Shown here piece after piece: positions 13,290 through 22,828 of a DNA stretch of 64,000 bases (the stretch's first letter is position 1; each line of letters opens with the position of its first letter). The DNA comes from Gluconacetobacter aggeris (lineage in GTDB: Bacteria; Pseudomonadota; Alphaproteobacteria; Acetobacterales; Acetobacteraceae), in assembly GCF_014174395.1 (NCBI RefSeq), contig NZ_JABEQD010000016.1:23195-87194 (forward strand). The letters are read 5' to 3'. Below the pieces are notes generated by a model that worked only from the letters and a program-made list of their open reading frames with translations, did no database searches and had not been told where the DNA came from. Both the position numbers and the translations under genes were made by a program.

Positions 13290-13712
13290 ATGCCGATTGA
13301 GGTCGAGATCGTCAGCCCGGAGAAGGTTCTCTTCTCGCGCGCGGTCGAGATGGCGGTGATCCCGGGCCTGGAGGGCGATATCGCCGCCATGCCCGATCGC
13401 GCGCCGATGATGCTGCTGCTGCGCGGCGGTGTGGTCGAACTGTATGAGAACGGGGCGGTGACGGACCGGTTCTTCGTGGCCGGCGGGTTTGCCGACATGA
13501 CGGCCACCCGCTGCACCATCCTGGCCGACCAGGCGATCGCGCTGGCCGACCTGTCGGTGGCCGATGCCCAGGCGCGGCTTGCCGGGCTGGAGGCCTCGTA
13601 CGACGCCGCCGACAAGATGGACGTGCCGGCGCTGGACTTGCTGATGGCGAAGATGCAGTCCGCCCGGGCGGAGATCGAAGCCGCTGGTGGCGAGGCTGTG
13701 AAAGCCGCCTGA
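13290..13712 (+). CDS. atpC: ATP synthase F1 epsilon subunit
   Basis: 140 residues. The beta-sandwich domain starts VEIVSPEKVLFSR and contains GLEGDIAAMPDRAPM; a C-terminal helical hairpin follows (DAQARLAGLEASY...). Epsilon caps the rotor and can inhibit ATP hydrolysis. Last gene of the operon, followed by a strong terminator. Confidence 0.96.
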   Translation: MPIEVEIVSPEKVLFSRAVEMAVIPGLEGDIAAMPDRAPMMLLLRGGVVELYENGAVTDRFFVAGGFADMTATRCTILADQAIALADLSVADAQARLAGLEASYDAADKMDVPALDLLMAKMQSARAEIEAAGGEAVKAA

Positions 13713-13741
13713 GTTTTCGTCAGCGGACTGGTTTCAGGCGG

Positions 13742-13776
13742 AACGCCCCCGGCTCCTTCGAGACGGGGGCGTTTTG
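13742..13776 (+). terminator. Rho-independent terminator of the atp operon
   Basis: A 10-bp stem AACGCCCCCG/CGGGGGCGTT (13742-13751 with 13764-13773) with a 12-base loop runs into TTTTG, 30 bases after the atpC stop. Confidence 0.9.
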
Positions 13777-13988
13777 TATTTTCCTTTCAAAAGAAAGAAT
13801 TCGCTCTGGCCGGGCGCCTGGTGGCGCGGTGCCCGGAGCCCCCGGGCCTGTCGATCAGCGGCGGCGCTGGCGCGCGCGCGACGGCGGCCATCAAGCGATA
13901 GCCTTCACCACTGGTTTGCCGGTTGGTGGCGAGGAGCATGTCATAGGCTTGCAGGCGCACCGTGCGGCTAAGCGTTTTAACCGAGCGC
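13777..13988. other. Intergenic stretch, no gene recognised
   Basis: Between the atp terminator and the TonB-receptor gene. A short minus-strand frame (13787-14038) exists, but I recognise no domain in it and it overlaps the receptor's 3' end. The GC-rich core composition ends in this stretch and the lower-GC island begins. Confidence 0.5.
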
Positions 13989-16304
13989 CTAGAGAGGTAT
14001 GCTCGTTCGAATGGCAACGATGCGCCCGGCAGGGTCAAGAAATGCCGGTTGATAAGCCTCGGGCGTGTGGCCCGCTGAATCTCGGACTTTCTGCTGTCTG
14101 TCGAATATATTCGACACCGATATCCAGACTCTGAGAGATTTTTTCTTTATTTTGAAGGTATAGGAAACGACAGCATCTGCTGTCCAGAAACCGGCATAGT
14201 GGACGGAATAGGGCTCCGAGGCCGCAATATCCTGAACGCGCGATCCGGAGCGCCACTCCGCAGATAGCTGGAGGTTGAATCGCCGCCAGGATGTCTCGGC
14301 TTCTCCATCCACCTTATGGCGTGGCGTACCGCGCACGCCGTCCAGGGGCGTTTTGAGTAAATCGACATTCGCCGTTCCTTGTGCCGGGCGGAGTTCGTCG
14401 TTCAATGCCCATTCATCGGACAGGCTGAAATCCCAATCCAGCCCGTGTTCGGATGTTTTTCCATGCGGGACGACCGTGCCCGATACATGCAGGTTCGGGT
14501 GCAAGGTGTTGGTCGTCTCCCCGGCTGCATTGAAAGGACGACTATCCATCATGGTCAGTTGCCCGGTCGCATCCCGCGTGAACCGATTGGGAAACAGGCG
14601 CTGGAATTGCGGATTCGGCGTTACGGCCGAGATAATGGGATTTGTGATCCTTGAGGATACATACTCCACTGTTGCGGCCAGGTTCGTAGTGCCGACCATC
14701 TTGTTGAAGCTGATGCGCGCCGTATTATTGGTCCGTGATGAAGAGTGGAGATTGGGGGTACCCCCTGATATCTCGGTGATCAGGGCATAGTTACCGGTAA
14801 CGGCGTCCACGACCAAAGTTCCGGGGGGGTAGATGACAGGGGCATTGCTGCTGCCCAGGGTGGTCAGGGAGCCCGTCATGCTTCTGCCGAGACTAACCGC
14901 CAGTGCGTCGATCGGCTGCCACTGCCATGAGAAATCATAGCTCGGCAAGCTGCCGACATGCTGCGCTTGCTCATAGTCGCTGTTCAGAGACAGGGAAGTG
15001 GTACCGGGAATCTGGATTACAGGGAAATTCGGACTCGTCAGCGGAATCGCGACCCCGAAATGGGCGCGTGAGCGCATCTGTGCGTTACTTTGGTGATCGC
15101 TCTGGATGAAACTGTAGGTCGAATCGAGCCGCTGGAAGTTCGTACTCAAACGAGCGTTCGCACTCATGTCGCCGGCGGGCAATGAAAAGAGTGGCGTATT
15201 GACCGTCACAGCGGCCCCAAGATCCGTGTTGCCCATACCGACCAACAGGGGTGTGTAGGTCGAAGGAATCTGGCTCAGGCTGCCGCTCGGTAAGGCTGCT
15301 GTGATGGTCTTGCGGGAAATATGGCTATCGGTATCGCTGGATGAAAAGGCACCGGTCAGTTCCGCCGACCAGTTCAGGCGTTTGTGCATACCGGAAACAG
15401 TCAGACCAAGCCGGTATGAACGCGTGTGAGACTGGTCAATGATGCCATGGGTAGTGATGGAATGGTCCGCTTCTCCTGGCAGGAGTTCGTTCGAGACAGT
15501 GCCGCTTGTAAAGAAGCGGGTAAGCTGGCGGGATACGACCTCAGTAAGCGATCCCGAGCCATTCACACTGATCGACCCGATCGGGATGGCGAAACCCGGT
15601 ATCAAAGCAAGCCTTCGATTGAATGGCGAGAGGGTCCGGTACGGGGTCAGCATCGCATCTTCACTGTCATCATCGAAGAGGTGGCGCCGATCTTGTCCAT
15701 ACAGGGCCTCGGTCTCCTGGCCGGACACCGCAGCGTTGAATCTCTTCTCGCCTCTGATGGTCACATATCTGAAGGCCGCATCTCCGCTATCGCCGCCGCC
15801 CTCCGTCGGTAGGTGGAGTTCTGGACTAGTGGTGAGCGATGAGAATTTCCTTTTCAGGACCAGGTTGAGGACCTTATTTTCCGGGCCGAAACCGTAACGA
15901 CCGGCACTGGAATTGGGAAGAATTTCAAGCCCGGCCAGAGCCTCCGGTGGGATTTCCCGGAGATCGGATATATCGGCCAGGCGTCGCCCATTAACGATGA
16001 TGGAGAAGGGACGGCCGCCATTCCTGCGCTCAAGACGGGTAATGACTTCCCCTATTGTCATCGCCGCCAAATTGTCGATGTTTTGCGTCGAATAACGATC
16101 AATCGCATCTTTCGTTTGCGTGGTTCGCCGTGCGGTTACGAGAACATTCGTCGATCGCGTCGTATTGTTTCCCGCACTGTCCGCGTATGATTTACCACCC
16201 ATCAAAAGAACTATTACAAAAGCCATCATTGCTTTTGGCAACGATTGACTTATACTTTTATATGTCTCCCGCCTTTCTCGTTCGCGACAAGACCGAACTT
16301 TCAT
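13989..16304 (-). CDS. TonB-dependent receptor-like outer-membrane protein
   Basis: 771 residues. A charged N-terminus leads to a hydrophobic signal segment (about residues 25-36, then a KSYADS cleavage region); a start at Met26 is also possible. A plug-like domain follows (VLVTARRT, then NGRRLADISDLREIPPEALAGLEILP and RYGFGPENKVLNLVLKR). The remainder alternates as expected for a beta barrel. The protein lacks the usual C-terminal Phe, ending IRTSIPL. Such receptors import siderophores or other nutrients. No ligand can be assigned; it is the last gene on the minus strand before the atp terminator. Confidence 0.8.
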   Translation of the reverse strand: MKVRSCRERERRETYKSISQSLPKAMMAFVIVLLMGGKSYADSAGNNTTRSTNVLVTARRTTQTKDAIDRYSTQNIDNLAAMTIGEVITRLERRNGGRPFSIIVNGRRLADISDLREIPPEALAGLEILPNSSAGRYGFGPENKVLNLVLKRKFSSLTTSPELHLPTEGGGDSGDAAFRYVTIRGEKRFNAAVSGQETEALYGQDRRHLFDDDSEDAMLTPYRTLSPFNRRLALIPGFAIPIGSISVNGSGSLTEVVSRQLTRFFTSGTVSNELLPGEADHSITTHGIIDQSHTRSYRLGLTVSGMHKRLNWSAELTGAFSSSDTDSHISRKTITAALPSGSLSQIPSTYTPLLVGMGNTDLGAAVTVNTPLFSLPAGDMSANARLSTNFQRLDSTYSFIQSDHQSNAQMRSRAHFGVAIPLTSPNFPVIQIPGTTSLSLNSDYEQAQHVGSLPSYDFSWQWQPIDALAVSLGRSMTGSLTTLGSSNAPVIYPPGTLVVDAVTGNYALITEISGGTPNLHSSSRTNNTARISFNKMVGTTNLAATVEYVSSRITNPIISAVTPNPQFQRLFPNRFTRDATGQLTMMDSRPFNAAGETTNTLHPNLHVSGTVVPHGKTSEHGLDWDFSLSDEWALNDELRPAQGTANVDLLKTPLDGVRGTPRHKVDGEAETSWRRFNLQLSAEWRSGSRVQDIAASEPYSVHYAGFWTADAVVSYTFKIKKKSLRVWISVSNIFDRQQKVRDSAGHTPEAYQPAFLDPAGRIVAIRTSIPL

Positions 16305-16324
16305 TCAGCCTCTCAAGGTGTTTT

Positions 16325-17323
16325 TTATACTTGTACAGTAGATGACTGATTCAGGATATCAGAAAGCGATGCGCCATCATTTATACCATTTATACTGTTC
16401 GTGTCGTTCTTTTTTTGTGTCTGGTCATTGCTATCTGATGACGTTATTTTGCCTTTTGAATCGGAAGAGCCGAACAGTTCATCCACGATTTCTTGGTCTA
16501 ACTTTGCTCGCGCATTTTCAAAAGTAATCGGACTCTTCTTTTTATCCTCGGTCGAGGTATCCATAAACCATCCGGTATCCCCTCCCACAACGTGAGGTTT
16601 CGTCGGCGTCGGGGTCTTCCCGCCAGAAAAAGCACTCATTGGATCATATAGTCCACCGAACTCCTGGGTGCCTGCCTGTGCTTCCGCTCCCTGCTGATAC
16701 GAGAAGGAATAGCTTGTCGTCGTGCTTCCATCGGCCGCTTGCGTCGTCGTTTCCTGAAGATTGATAGACAAACTATTCACGCCATAGGCGACACCGGCAT
16801 TGGCATCATACAAAATATCGGACAGTGCTTTCTGATAGTCAGAAGCATTTCCTGGTATGTTATACATAGGCGTATTCAAGAATGTATTCATCAGAGAGCT
16901 ATTTTTTATATCGTCAAAGAATTTTCCTTCGAGCATTTCAAATTTATACCCGTATGAAGAGACATCATATTGAGCTGGTCCAATCGTTTGGGTGTTCGAC
17001 AACGATGACAGGGTGTAAGCTGCGCCAAAGGCTGCAATTTTTTCTTTGTCGCTGGATGCCGCACTGTTAATGACAGTCGCGGCTGCGGTATAGATTGCCG
17101 AAACGGCATCAAGTCCGCTGGTGCCGTCAGCGGCATCTAAATTGACCGCCTGCTGCGCCTCTTGTGATAGTACGACCGTATCACCGTCATCGCTGGCGGC
17201 AAGCGTGCTTATTGACGACGATTCCGCGTCGCTGGATGTGGTCGGGGTATCGTAAGCCGTGGGATCAGCCAAGAGCCTCGACCATGATCCGGACCATGAA
17301 ATATTACTCGTAATCGTCGTCAT
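16325..17323 (-). CDS. Unknown protein with D-T-V-x-LS motif
   Basis: 332 residues, Ser/Thr/Asp-rich, no signal peptide and no transmembrane helix. Residues 46-60 read DDGDTVVLSQEAQQA. Similar motifs occur in the two unknown genes at 18413 and 19243, so the three may be distant relatives. The middle contains YGYKFEMLEGKFFDDI and an NTPMYNIPGNASDYQKALSDILYD stretch; the C-terminus is charged and low-complexity. It is 20 bases upstream of the TonB-receptor gene on the same strand. I do not recognise the family. Confidence 0.65.
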   Translation of the reverse strand: MTTITSNISWSGSWSRLLADPTAYDTPTTSSDAESSSISTLAASDDGDTVVLSQEAQQAVNLDAADGTSGLDAVSAIYTAAATVINSAASSDKEKIAAFGAAYTLSSLSNTQTIGPAQYDVSSYGYKFEMLEGKFFDDIKNSSLMNTFLNTPMYNIPGNASDYQKALSDILYDANAGVAYGVNSLSINLQETTTQAADGSTTTSYSFSYQQGAEAQAGTQEFGGLYDPMSAFSGGKTPTPTKPHVVGGDTGWFMDTSTEDKKKSPITFENARAKLDQEIVDELFGSSDSKGKITSSDSNDQTQKKNDTNSINGINDGASLSDILNQSSTVQV

Positions 17324-17370
17324 TGTGATTCACCAAAATTTTTGTTCGTATGGTTATTATTTTCTGTATT

Positions 17371-17857
17371 CTACAAACCCTTTATCGAAAAATACTCGTA
17401 GAAACTATCGATAGCTGTTATCGGACCTGACGGTTCGGCGTAGCACGTCGGAATAGTCGTCGCTCCAGGCGGATAGAAGGGTGTCGCTGAATTATTTGGA
17501 TAGTAATAATTATTGTTGGCTATGGTATATTGATAGATGAATACAACTTGAAAATTGCACCCGTAGCTCTGATTTGTACTTGAACGCACATTAACGGAAA
17601 GAGTAACATTCGTTTTTGTCGGGCCGGAGATGGATACCGCGTTCTGCGTTGATCCACTGTCTATTGTAACTGGTAGAGATGTCGTCAGCGAGAACGGGGA
17701 CGTAACGGTAGCATCCCCGATCCCAATAATTTATGGGTGTCGAATCACCATTATAGATGTCGATTGTACCAACGGTCTGAGCGCTTGCAACGCCCATGAA
17801 TGGCATGCCAATGGCTGCGATTGTGGCGAGTGCTGAAAAAAAATTCCGTTTGAACAT
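17371..17857 (-). pseudogene. Small secreted protein split by a frameshift
   Basis: From ATG 17857 a signal peptide (KRNFFSALATIAAIGMPFMGVASAQT) leads to VGTIDIYNGDSTPIN; this frame then continues in unlikely sequence to a stop at 17591. The next frame is open from just after a TAA at about 17733 and reads GDATVTSPFSLTTSLPVTI, NAVSISGPTKTNVTLSVNV and on to a stop at 17371. The second half looks like a natural Ser/Thr-rich beta protein and has no start of its own. One indel near 17715-17735 (ATTATTGGGATCGGGG region) would join both into about 160 residues. Function unknown. Confidence 0.6.
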
Positions 17858-18040
17858 TTTTCCTTGCCCTTTCGCCGAACCGGATGGTTATGGATGCTGG
17901 AATGACGCTATCGTTTTGCGCCGCCCATTCTAGCCCTATGCCCAAGCGGTTAACGAAAAGTTAAAATAGGGAATGTAATGAATTGGCCCCATTAAAACGA
18001 TCTTATAATTTCTATGCGATATGTAGATAAAACGTGGTAC

Positions 18041-18088
18041 TCATCTCTGGTTTTGTGTCTCTGGGTTAAAAACGACGCGATAGGTCAT
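18041..18088 (-). pseudogene. Truncated ParE-like toxin start
   Basis: ATG at 18088 overlaps the antitoxin stop (ATGA) and reads MTYRVVFNPETQNQR before a TGA at 18041. YRVVF-x-PE is a typical ParE/RelE N-terminus, but only 15 codons remain of an expected 90-100. The rest is not found downstream. Confidence 0.55.
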
Positions 18089-18354
18089 CGCGTCCTGGCG
18101 TGTTCGGCGGCGAGGCGCGCGCGGACCTGCTCAGCCGACACGGCCCACGTCGGATCGGCGACCAGGACATCGTAAGCTGGCCCGACCTGGCTTTGCAGCC
18201 AGCTTTCGACGGCCCCATCGCGCGCCATAAGGGCACGCAAGTCGTCGCGAATGACTTCGCTTTCGCTGGCATATTCGCCCGCCTTAGCCTCGGCCTTCAC
18301 CGCGTCGGCCATGTTGTTTGGAGGCGTGATGCTCATTTGCTGTGTCGTGCGCAT
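18085..18354 (-). CDS. ParD-like antitoxin, orphan
   Basis: 89 residues from ATG 18354; Met codons at 18366 and 18336 are alternatives. The core (AVKAEAKAGEYASESEVIRDDLRAL) matches the ribbon-helix-helix C-terminal helix of the ParD/CC2985 antitoxins, followed by a toxin-binding tail (PTWAVSAEQVRARLAAEHART). It overlaps the start of a ParE-like toxin that is cut to 15 codons, so the antitoxin is now without a functional local partner. Confidence 0.8.
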   Translation of the reverse strand: MRTTQQMSITPPNNMADAVKAEAKAGEYASESEVIRDDLRALMARDGAVESWLQSQVGPAYDVLVADPTWAVSAEQVRARLAAEHARTR

Positions 18355-18412
18355 CGCGGTCTTCATTTCAATAGAATTAAATCCTATCACGAGCCCGGAA
18401 ATCAATTCACGG

Positions 18413-19213
18413 TCAGGATACGGTTGGAAGGAGCTGATCGACGGTATCAAGGGCGTTCTGAGCGGTCTGGAGATTGCTGTCCGACATCACGTCCTGCTTT
18501 TTCAGGTGTTCCCTGCTCTCCCGGAGCAGTGCCTTCATCTGGCTGGACAGGGCGGTGACAGCCTGCTGGAACTCCGGGTTGCCGTCTGCCGACGCGCCGG
18601 ACTGTCCGGCGGTCACGGCCTGTCTGGGCATGGGATCAGACCCATCCGCATCCTGCATCGCCCCCGTTGCCGCCCGCTGGACATCGAGATCCGTCCCGTC
18701 GGCCGTCGTGGCCTCACCGGCTCCCGATGGAGCCTGTGGGCCATCCTGTGGCGCGGCCAGCACCATGTTACCCACAGCCGCGCCCCTGGCGTTCGTGCCG
18801 CCACTTTGCACGTACTGCGCCACGGCGGCCGCGAGTTGGGTTGTAAGCTGCGCCACTTCCAGAGCGAGGGCTTTGGGTGAAAGCAGGGCTTTCATTTCCA
18901 TGAGCAGTCGCATCTGGGCATTGAGCATGTTGACCCGTTCTTCCGCAGCCTCCTTGGCGAACTGCCGGCCGGATTGGATCATCTGATCCAGCCGGGTCAC
19001 GGCTTCCTGTTGGGCGGACAGCGCGGCGCCGCTGTTGGGGGATGCTCCCTTCAGGAAATCGAGACCGGTCTGCGAAAGCGTCACCAAAACGGCTGACGTG
19101 TCCGTCTGGTCCACCTGACCGGTGGCGGTGGAGGACACCTTGCCGTTGGTCGCACTATCCGCCACAGACGAACGGTCGTTGCCGGTGTATGTGGTCGTAG
19201 CGGAGACGAACAT
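18413..19213 (-). CDS. Unknown helical protein
   Basis: 266 residues from ATG 19213 (AGGA nearby); a TTG at 19246 overlapping the previous stop is an alternative. The N-terminus is Ser/Thr-rich, with a SAVLVTLSQTGLDFLKG motif similar to those in the genes at 16325 and 19243. Residues about 75-150 look like long amphipathic helices (QEAVTRLDQMIQSGRQFAKE, LLMEMKALLSPKALALEVAQL); the C-terminal part is charged and helical. No signal peptide, no recognised domain. It lies just downstream of the 19243 gene on the same strand, consistent with one operon. Confidence 0.6.
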   Translation of the reverse strand: MFVSATTTYTGNDRSSVADSATNGKVSSTATGQVDQTDTSAVLVTLSQTGLDFLKGASPNSGAALSAQQEAVTRLDQMIQSGRQFAKEAAEERVNMLNAQMRLLMEMKALLSPKALALEVAQLTTQLAAAVAQYVQSGGTNARGAAVGNMVLAAPQDGPQAPSGAGEATTADGTDLDVQRAATGAMQDADGSDPMPRQAVTAGQSGASADGNPEFQQAVTALSSQMKALLRESREHLKKQDVMSDSNLQTAQNALDTVDQLLPTVS

Positions 19214-19242
19214 CGTTTTGTGGTCCTGGCTGACGGATTGAA

Positions 19243-20259
19243 TCAACTTTGGGAGAACCCCAATTCCTTGCGGGTCGTGGTCAGTGCCGCCTGGATCGCG
19301 GCTTCATGCCCCTTGGCCCATGTCTCGTTGAACAGATCGGTGACATTGAGAACAGATGGGTTACTGCTGACATGCGCTTTCTGGGCGTTCTTCATCAACT
19401 CACTCAGCATCCCGACGATGGACAGGTTACTGACGTATTTTGAATCGACAGGCTTGTTTGCCGCGCCCATCTCTTCTTCATAAGCAGTCTGCACGGAGGC
19501 ACGATTGAAGGCCCATCCGATCGTCGATTTTTCGTAAGAACCGGCCTTGTCTAAATACATGCTCAAGTTCTCCGAACTAGCTATAGACGCATAGGTCACA
19601 TTCGACCGGTTTGAAACCGTTGCATCACTTGAATCAATGGAATATCCTTGACCACTGGCAGGTGCAGGAGTGAATTTTGACTCAAGGTCCATTGGTCCGG
19701 AGTGATTGCCTGTAGCAAGCTGCTCCTGCTGAAGCATGATGTACTGCGCCATGCCCTGTTCTTTTGTAGAGAACAGACCACCTTGATTCGACGACACCGC
19801 GGCCAGAGCGGTTCTGTCCAGACCGGACATCAGCGTGTACCAGTCCGTTCCGTTCGCGCTATCGTAATTGAATGGCTTTCCGCTAGCGTCCATGGAGGCG
19901 TATTCCGCATCCATGCTGGCACGCGCAGCCTGTGCGATCCCTGAAGCGCTGAGTCCGGTCGAGATCGTTGTGGCCGCAGGATCAAGCACATTTTCACCGA
20001 AACTCGCGGACGTGCCCGCGCGCGTGGGAAAGAATTGCGCGTAATAGGCCGCTTGCGAATCCGTCGTTGTGCTGGATGTTGCGGCAAGGGCAGCCGTGGC
20101 AGCCGCAGAAAGGGTAATCGTATCTCCGCTGTGGGACGTGGATGAGCTTGAATAACCCGATGTTTTCGTTGCCGTATCGCCTAACTCTTGCGTCGAACCA
20201 TCATTTTTTGACGCGGCAAGGTAAATAGCGGCTGATTGTACCGCGCTAGCCCATCTTAT
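19243..20259 (-). pseudogene. Unknown protein gene, 5' end cut by an IS remnant
   Basis: The minus frame is open from 20259 to a TGA at 19243 (about 338 codons), but no ATG occurs before the upstream stop at 20260-20262; the only usable start is GTG 19989, which would discard good coding sequence. The upstream part contains GDTITLSAAATAALAA, like the motif in the 16325 gene. The C-terminus reads NPSVLNVTDLFNETWAKGHEAA, and a degraded copy of it lies at 35062-35150. The frame runs into an IS1380-like remnant, so the true start was probably lost there. Function unknown. Confidence 0.6.
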
Positions 20260-20262
20260 TCA

Positions 20263-20700
20263 CGGCATTGAGTATTTTGCGTGGATTTTTCTGCTTTTGT
20301 GGTTTGTGCGCGCGGGATCGCACCGAGTTGAGGCGGCGTCATTTTGAAACGGTGGATGGTTGCGGCTGGGGTTGCGGGGACGGGGCGGGTTCGGGGGCGA
20401 TAGCCCCGTCTGTCACGGGCCGGCAGCCTGCATTGAGATGGCGAGACTGCGGAAAAGCGCCGCTTCGGGACAGGCGGCGGCAAAGGCGATACGGACACGG
20501 GTCGCGGTTTCCAGGATGCGTCCTGCGATTTTCAGGAGACGATTTCGTAACGTGGTGAATTCGGCCGAGGCGAGCGGCTGTGGGGCTGGGATGGCGTCCC
20601 GCAGGGTGAGCATCAGCCAGTATGCGGCGGTGTGCAGGACCAGGCGAACCAGGTTGGCCAGTGGCGATCGACAGCTCGTGCGGTCGGATGCCAGTTGGCC
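20263..20700 (-). mobile_element. IS1380-like transposase remnant (C-terminal end)
   Basis: On the minus strand a frame from about 20700 to the stop at 20413 reads LASDRTSCRSPLANLVRLVL, HTAAYWLMLTLRDAI and TLRNRLLKIAGRILETATRV. This pattern (DRTSC, N-Q-x-RL-x-LH-AAYWL, then LRxRLLKxxARV) is the C-terminal end of IS1380-type DDE transposases, a family first described in Acetobacter. Only about 95 residues remain. The 150 bases from the stop to about 20255 would be the element's end. Both flanking genes lose their 5' ends at its borders. Confidence 0.7.
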
Positions 20701-22569
20701 CTTGTGAAGCTCGATCTGTCGTCGCTGACGAAGTTATCGCTGCCCTGCGTCCTGCATTGGGATTTCAACCATTTCGTGGTGCTGGTGAAAGCCGGCGAGA
20801 AAGAGATCCTGATCCACGACCCGGCACGGGGCGCGCGAAAGCTGACTCTGGACGAAGCGTCGCGGCATTTTACCGGTGTGGCCCTGGAACTGACCCCGGC
20901 CGCGACGTTCGAGAAGCGCGACGAACGCCGGTTGCTGAGCATCAGCGACATGTTCCGCCATATCTCGGGACTGAAGGGGGCGCTGCTGGCCCTGGGCGGC
21001 TTGTCCCTCGGTCTGGAAGTCATCGCCTTGGCCAATCCGATGCTGGCGCAGGTGATCATCGACGAGGTGCTGACGACGGGAGACCGTTCCCTGTTGTGGA
21101 CGATCGCGGCCGGTCTGGTGCTTCTGGCGGCTCTGCAGGGGGTTATCGCGACCTTTCGGTCGTGGATGGTCATGCTGCTCTCCACGCGGATCTCCGTGCA
21201 GTGGAATGTCAGCCTGTTCTCCCATCTCATGGGCTTGCCGCAGGACTATTTCGCGAAGCGTGGAGCGGGGGACATCCTGTCGCGCTTTGGCAGCCTAGGG
21301 ACGATCCAGCAGACCTTCACGACCGATTTGGTGCAGAGTGTGATGGATGGCCTGATGGCGATCGGCATGTTCGTGATGATCGTGATCTACGGGAAGTGGC
21401 TGGCGGCAATCGCTGTGGTGTCTTCCCTGCTCGATCTGATGGTGCGGATTGTCCTGTTCGCACCCTATCGGGAGATGTCCGAAGAGGCGCTGGTCCATGG
21501 GGCGGCTCAGCAGGGGTATTTTCTGGAAACATTGAGAGGAATGCGCAGCATCAAGCTGTTGTCCTTGGAAGGACGACGGAAGATCGCCTGGGGAAACAGG
21601 ATGATCGACAGCATCAATGCGGGATTGAAGATCCAGCGATACGACCTGATTTTTGTGCGGGGGCAGGAAGCCCTGTTCGGGCTTGATCGTGTGCTGATGC
21701 TGGTCCTTGGGGCTAGGATGGTGATCTCGGCCGAGATGTCGGTTGGGATGCTGATGGCATTCTTGAGTTACAGGGATCAGTTTGCAAATCGCTTTGGCAG
21801 TGTGGTGACGGCTGGGTTCAAGATCCGGAATCTGAAAGTACAATGTGGCCGGCTTTCCGATATAGCTTTGGCTGAATCAGAAATAGCCGATTACACTATG
21901 CTGTCCGTCCCGCCACCGATCGACGTCAATCCTGACGTGCCTGTGATCGAATGCCGAAATATTGGGTATCGATACGGCAAAGAAGACGCCTGGGTATTTC
22001 GTGGAGTGAATCTGAAGGTGCCAACTGGGAAAAGCTTGACTATTACAGGGCCTTCCGGTTGTGGTAAGTCCACATTACTGGCGATCATGATGGGATTGAT
22101 CCAGCCGGAAGAGGGGCAGGTGATGTGGAATGGTGTAGAGCTTGGACCGGCGAACCGGGAGGCGTATCGGTTGCAGATTGCTGGCGTGCTACAGGACGAT
22201 ATTCTGTTATCGGGGAGCATTGCCGAGAATATCGCAGGTTTTGATGAATCCATGGATATGGGTTGGGTTATGGATTGTGCAAGGAAAGCACAGGTTTTTG
22301 AAGATATCCAGAGAATGCCAATGGGGTTTGAAACCCTCATCAGCGAAATGGGGCATACGCTTTCTGGGGGGCAGCGTCAGCGTGTTATTTTAGCAAGAGC
22401 GCTTTATCGCAAGCCGAATATTTTATTTCTTGATGAAGTAACGAGTCATCTCGATATAAATATCGAAAGATCTGTTCATAAAATAATTAATGAATTGAAA
22501 TCCACGCGCATAATGATAACGCATCGCATTGATGCGGAAAATAATAATGTTTATGAGATTAAATTATAA
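20632..22569 (+). pseudogene. C39 peptidase-containing ABC peptide exporter, N-terminus lost
   Basis: The frame (GTG 20632, 645 codons) starts inside antisense transposase sequence; real similarity begins near residue 22. What remains of the C39 peptidase domain has the His region (LHWDFNHFVVL, His47) and Asp (IHDPARG, Asp63), but the catalytic Cys motif upstream is gone. A six-helix membrane domain (about residues 85-370) and an ATPase domain follow: Walker A GPSGCGKST near 473, LSGGQRQR near 577, Walker B ILFLDEVTSHLD. This is the CvaB/RaxB type that removes double-glycine leaders and exports the peptide. A GG-leader peptide gene follows 260 bases later. Without the Cys it cannot cleave leaders, though export might persist. 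Confidence 0.85.
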
Positions 22570-22828
22570 TTTCTATGAATATTTTTAATATATATGATTT
22601 AAATTTGAATATTAATATAATAAAATCTGAATTTGTTATCCCGTTTGCGAAGTTGTGACAAATTTTCGGATAAAAATCTCTTCGAATGCCATCCAGCATG
22701 CGCTACACTCTGTTTGCGTCGGTTCTCCGAAATCGTTACGGGCTTTTCGTTTCTCGCAAAAAGCATTCATCGATTTCAGAGTGTGGTGCATCTATTCGTG
22801 TTGGATGCCGTGATCAAGGATAGACGAA
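22570..22828 (+). other. AT-rich spacer upstream of the first GG-leader peptide
   Basis: 259 bases, visibly AT-rich at the left. A small frame (22633-22845) has no recognised content. The right end has AAGGA at about 8 bases before the peptide's ATG. It probably carries that gene's promoter, but I cannot pick out a convincing -35/-10 pair. Confidence 0.4.

Noticed and set aside
13787..14038. Minus-strand frame of 83 codons next to the TonB-receptor gene
   Set aside because: No recognisable family, overlaps the receptor's 3' end and carries the low-complexity end of the atp intergenic region.
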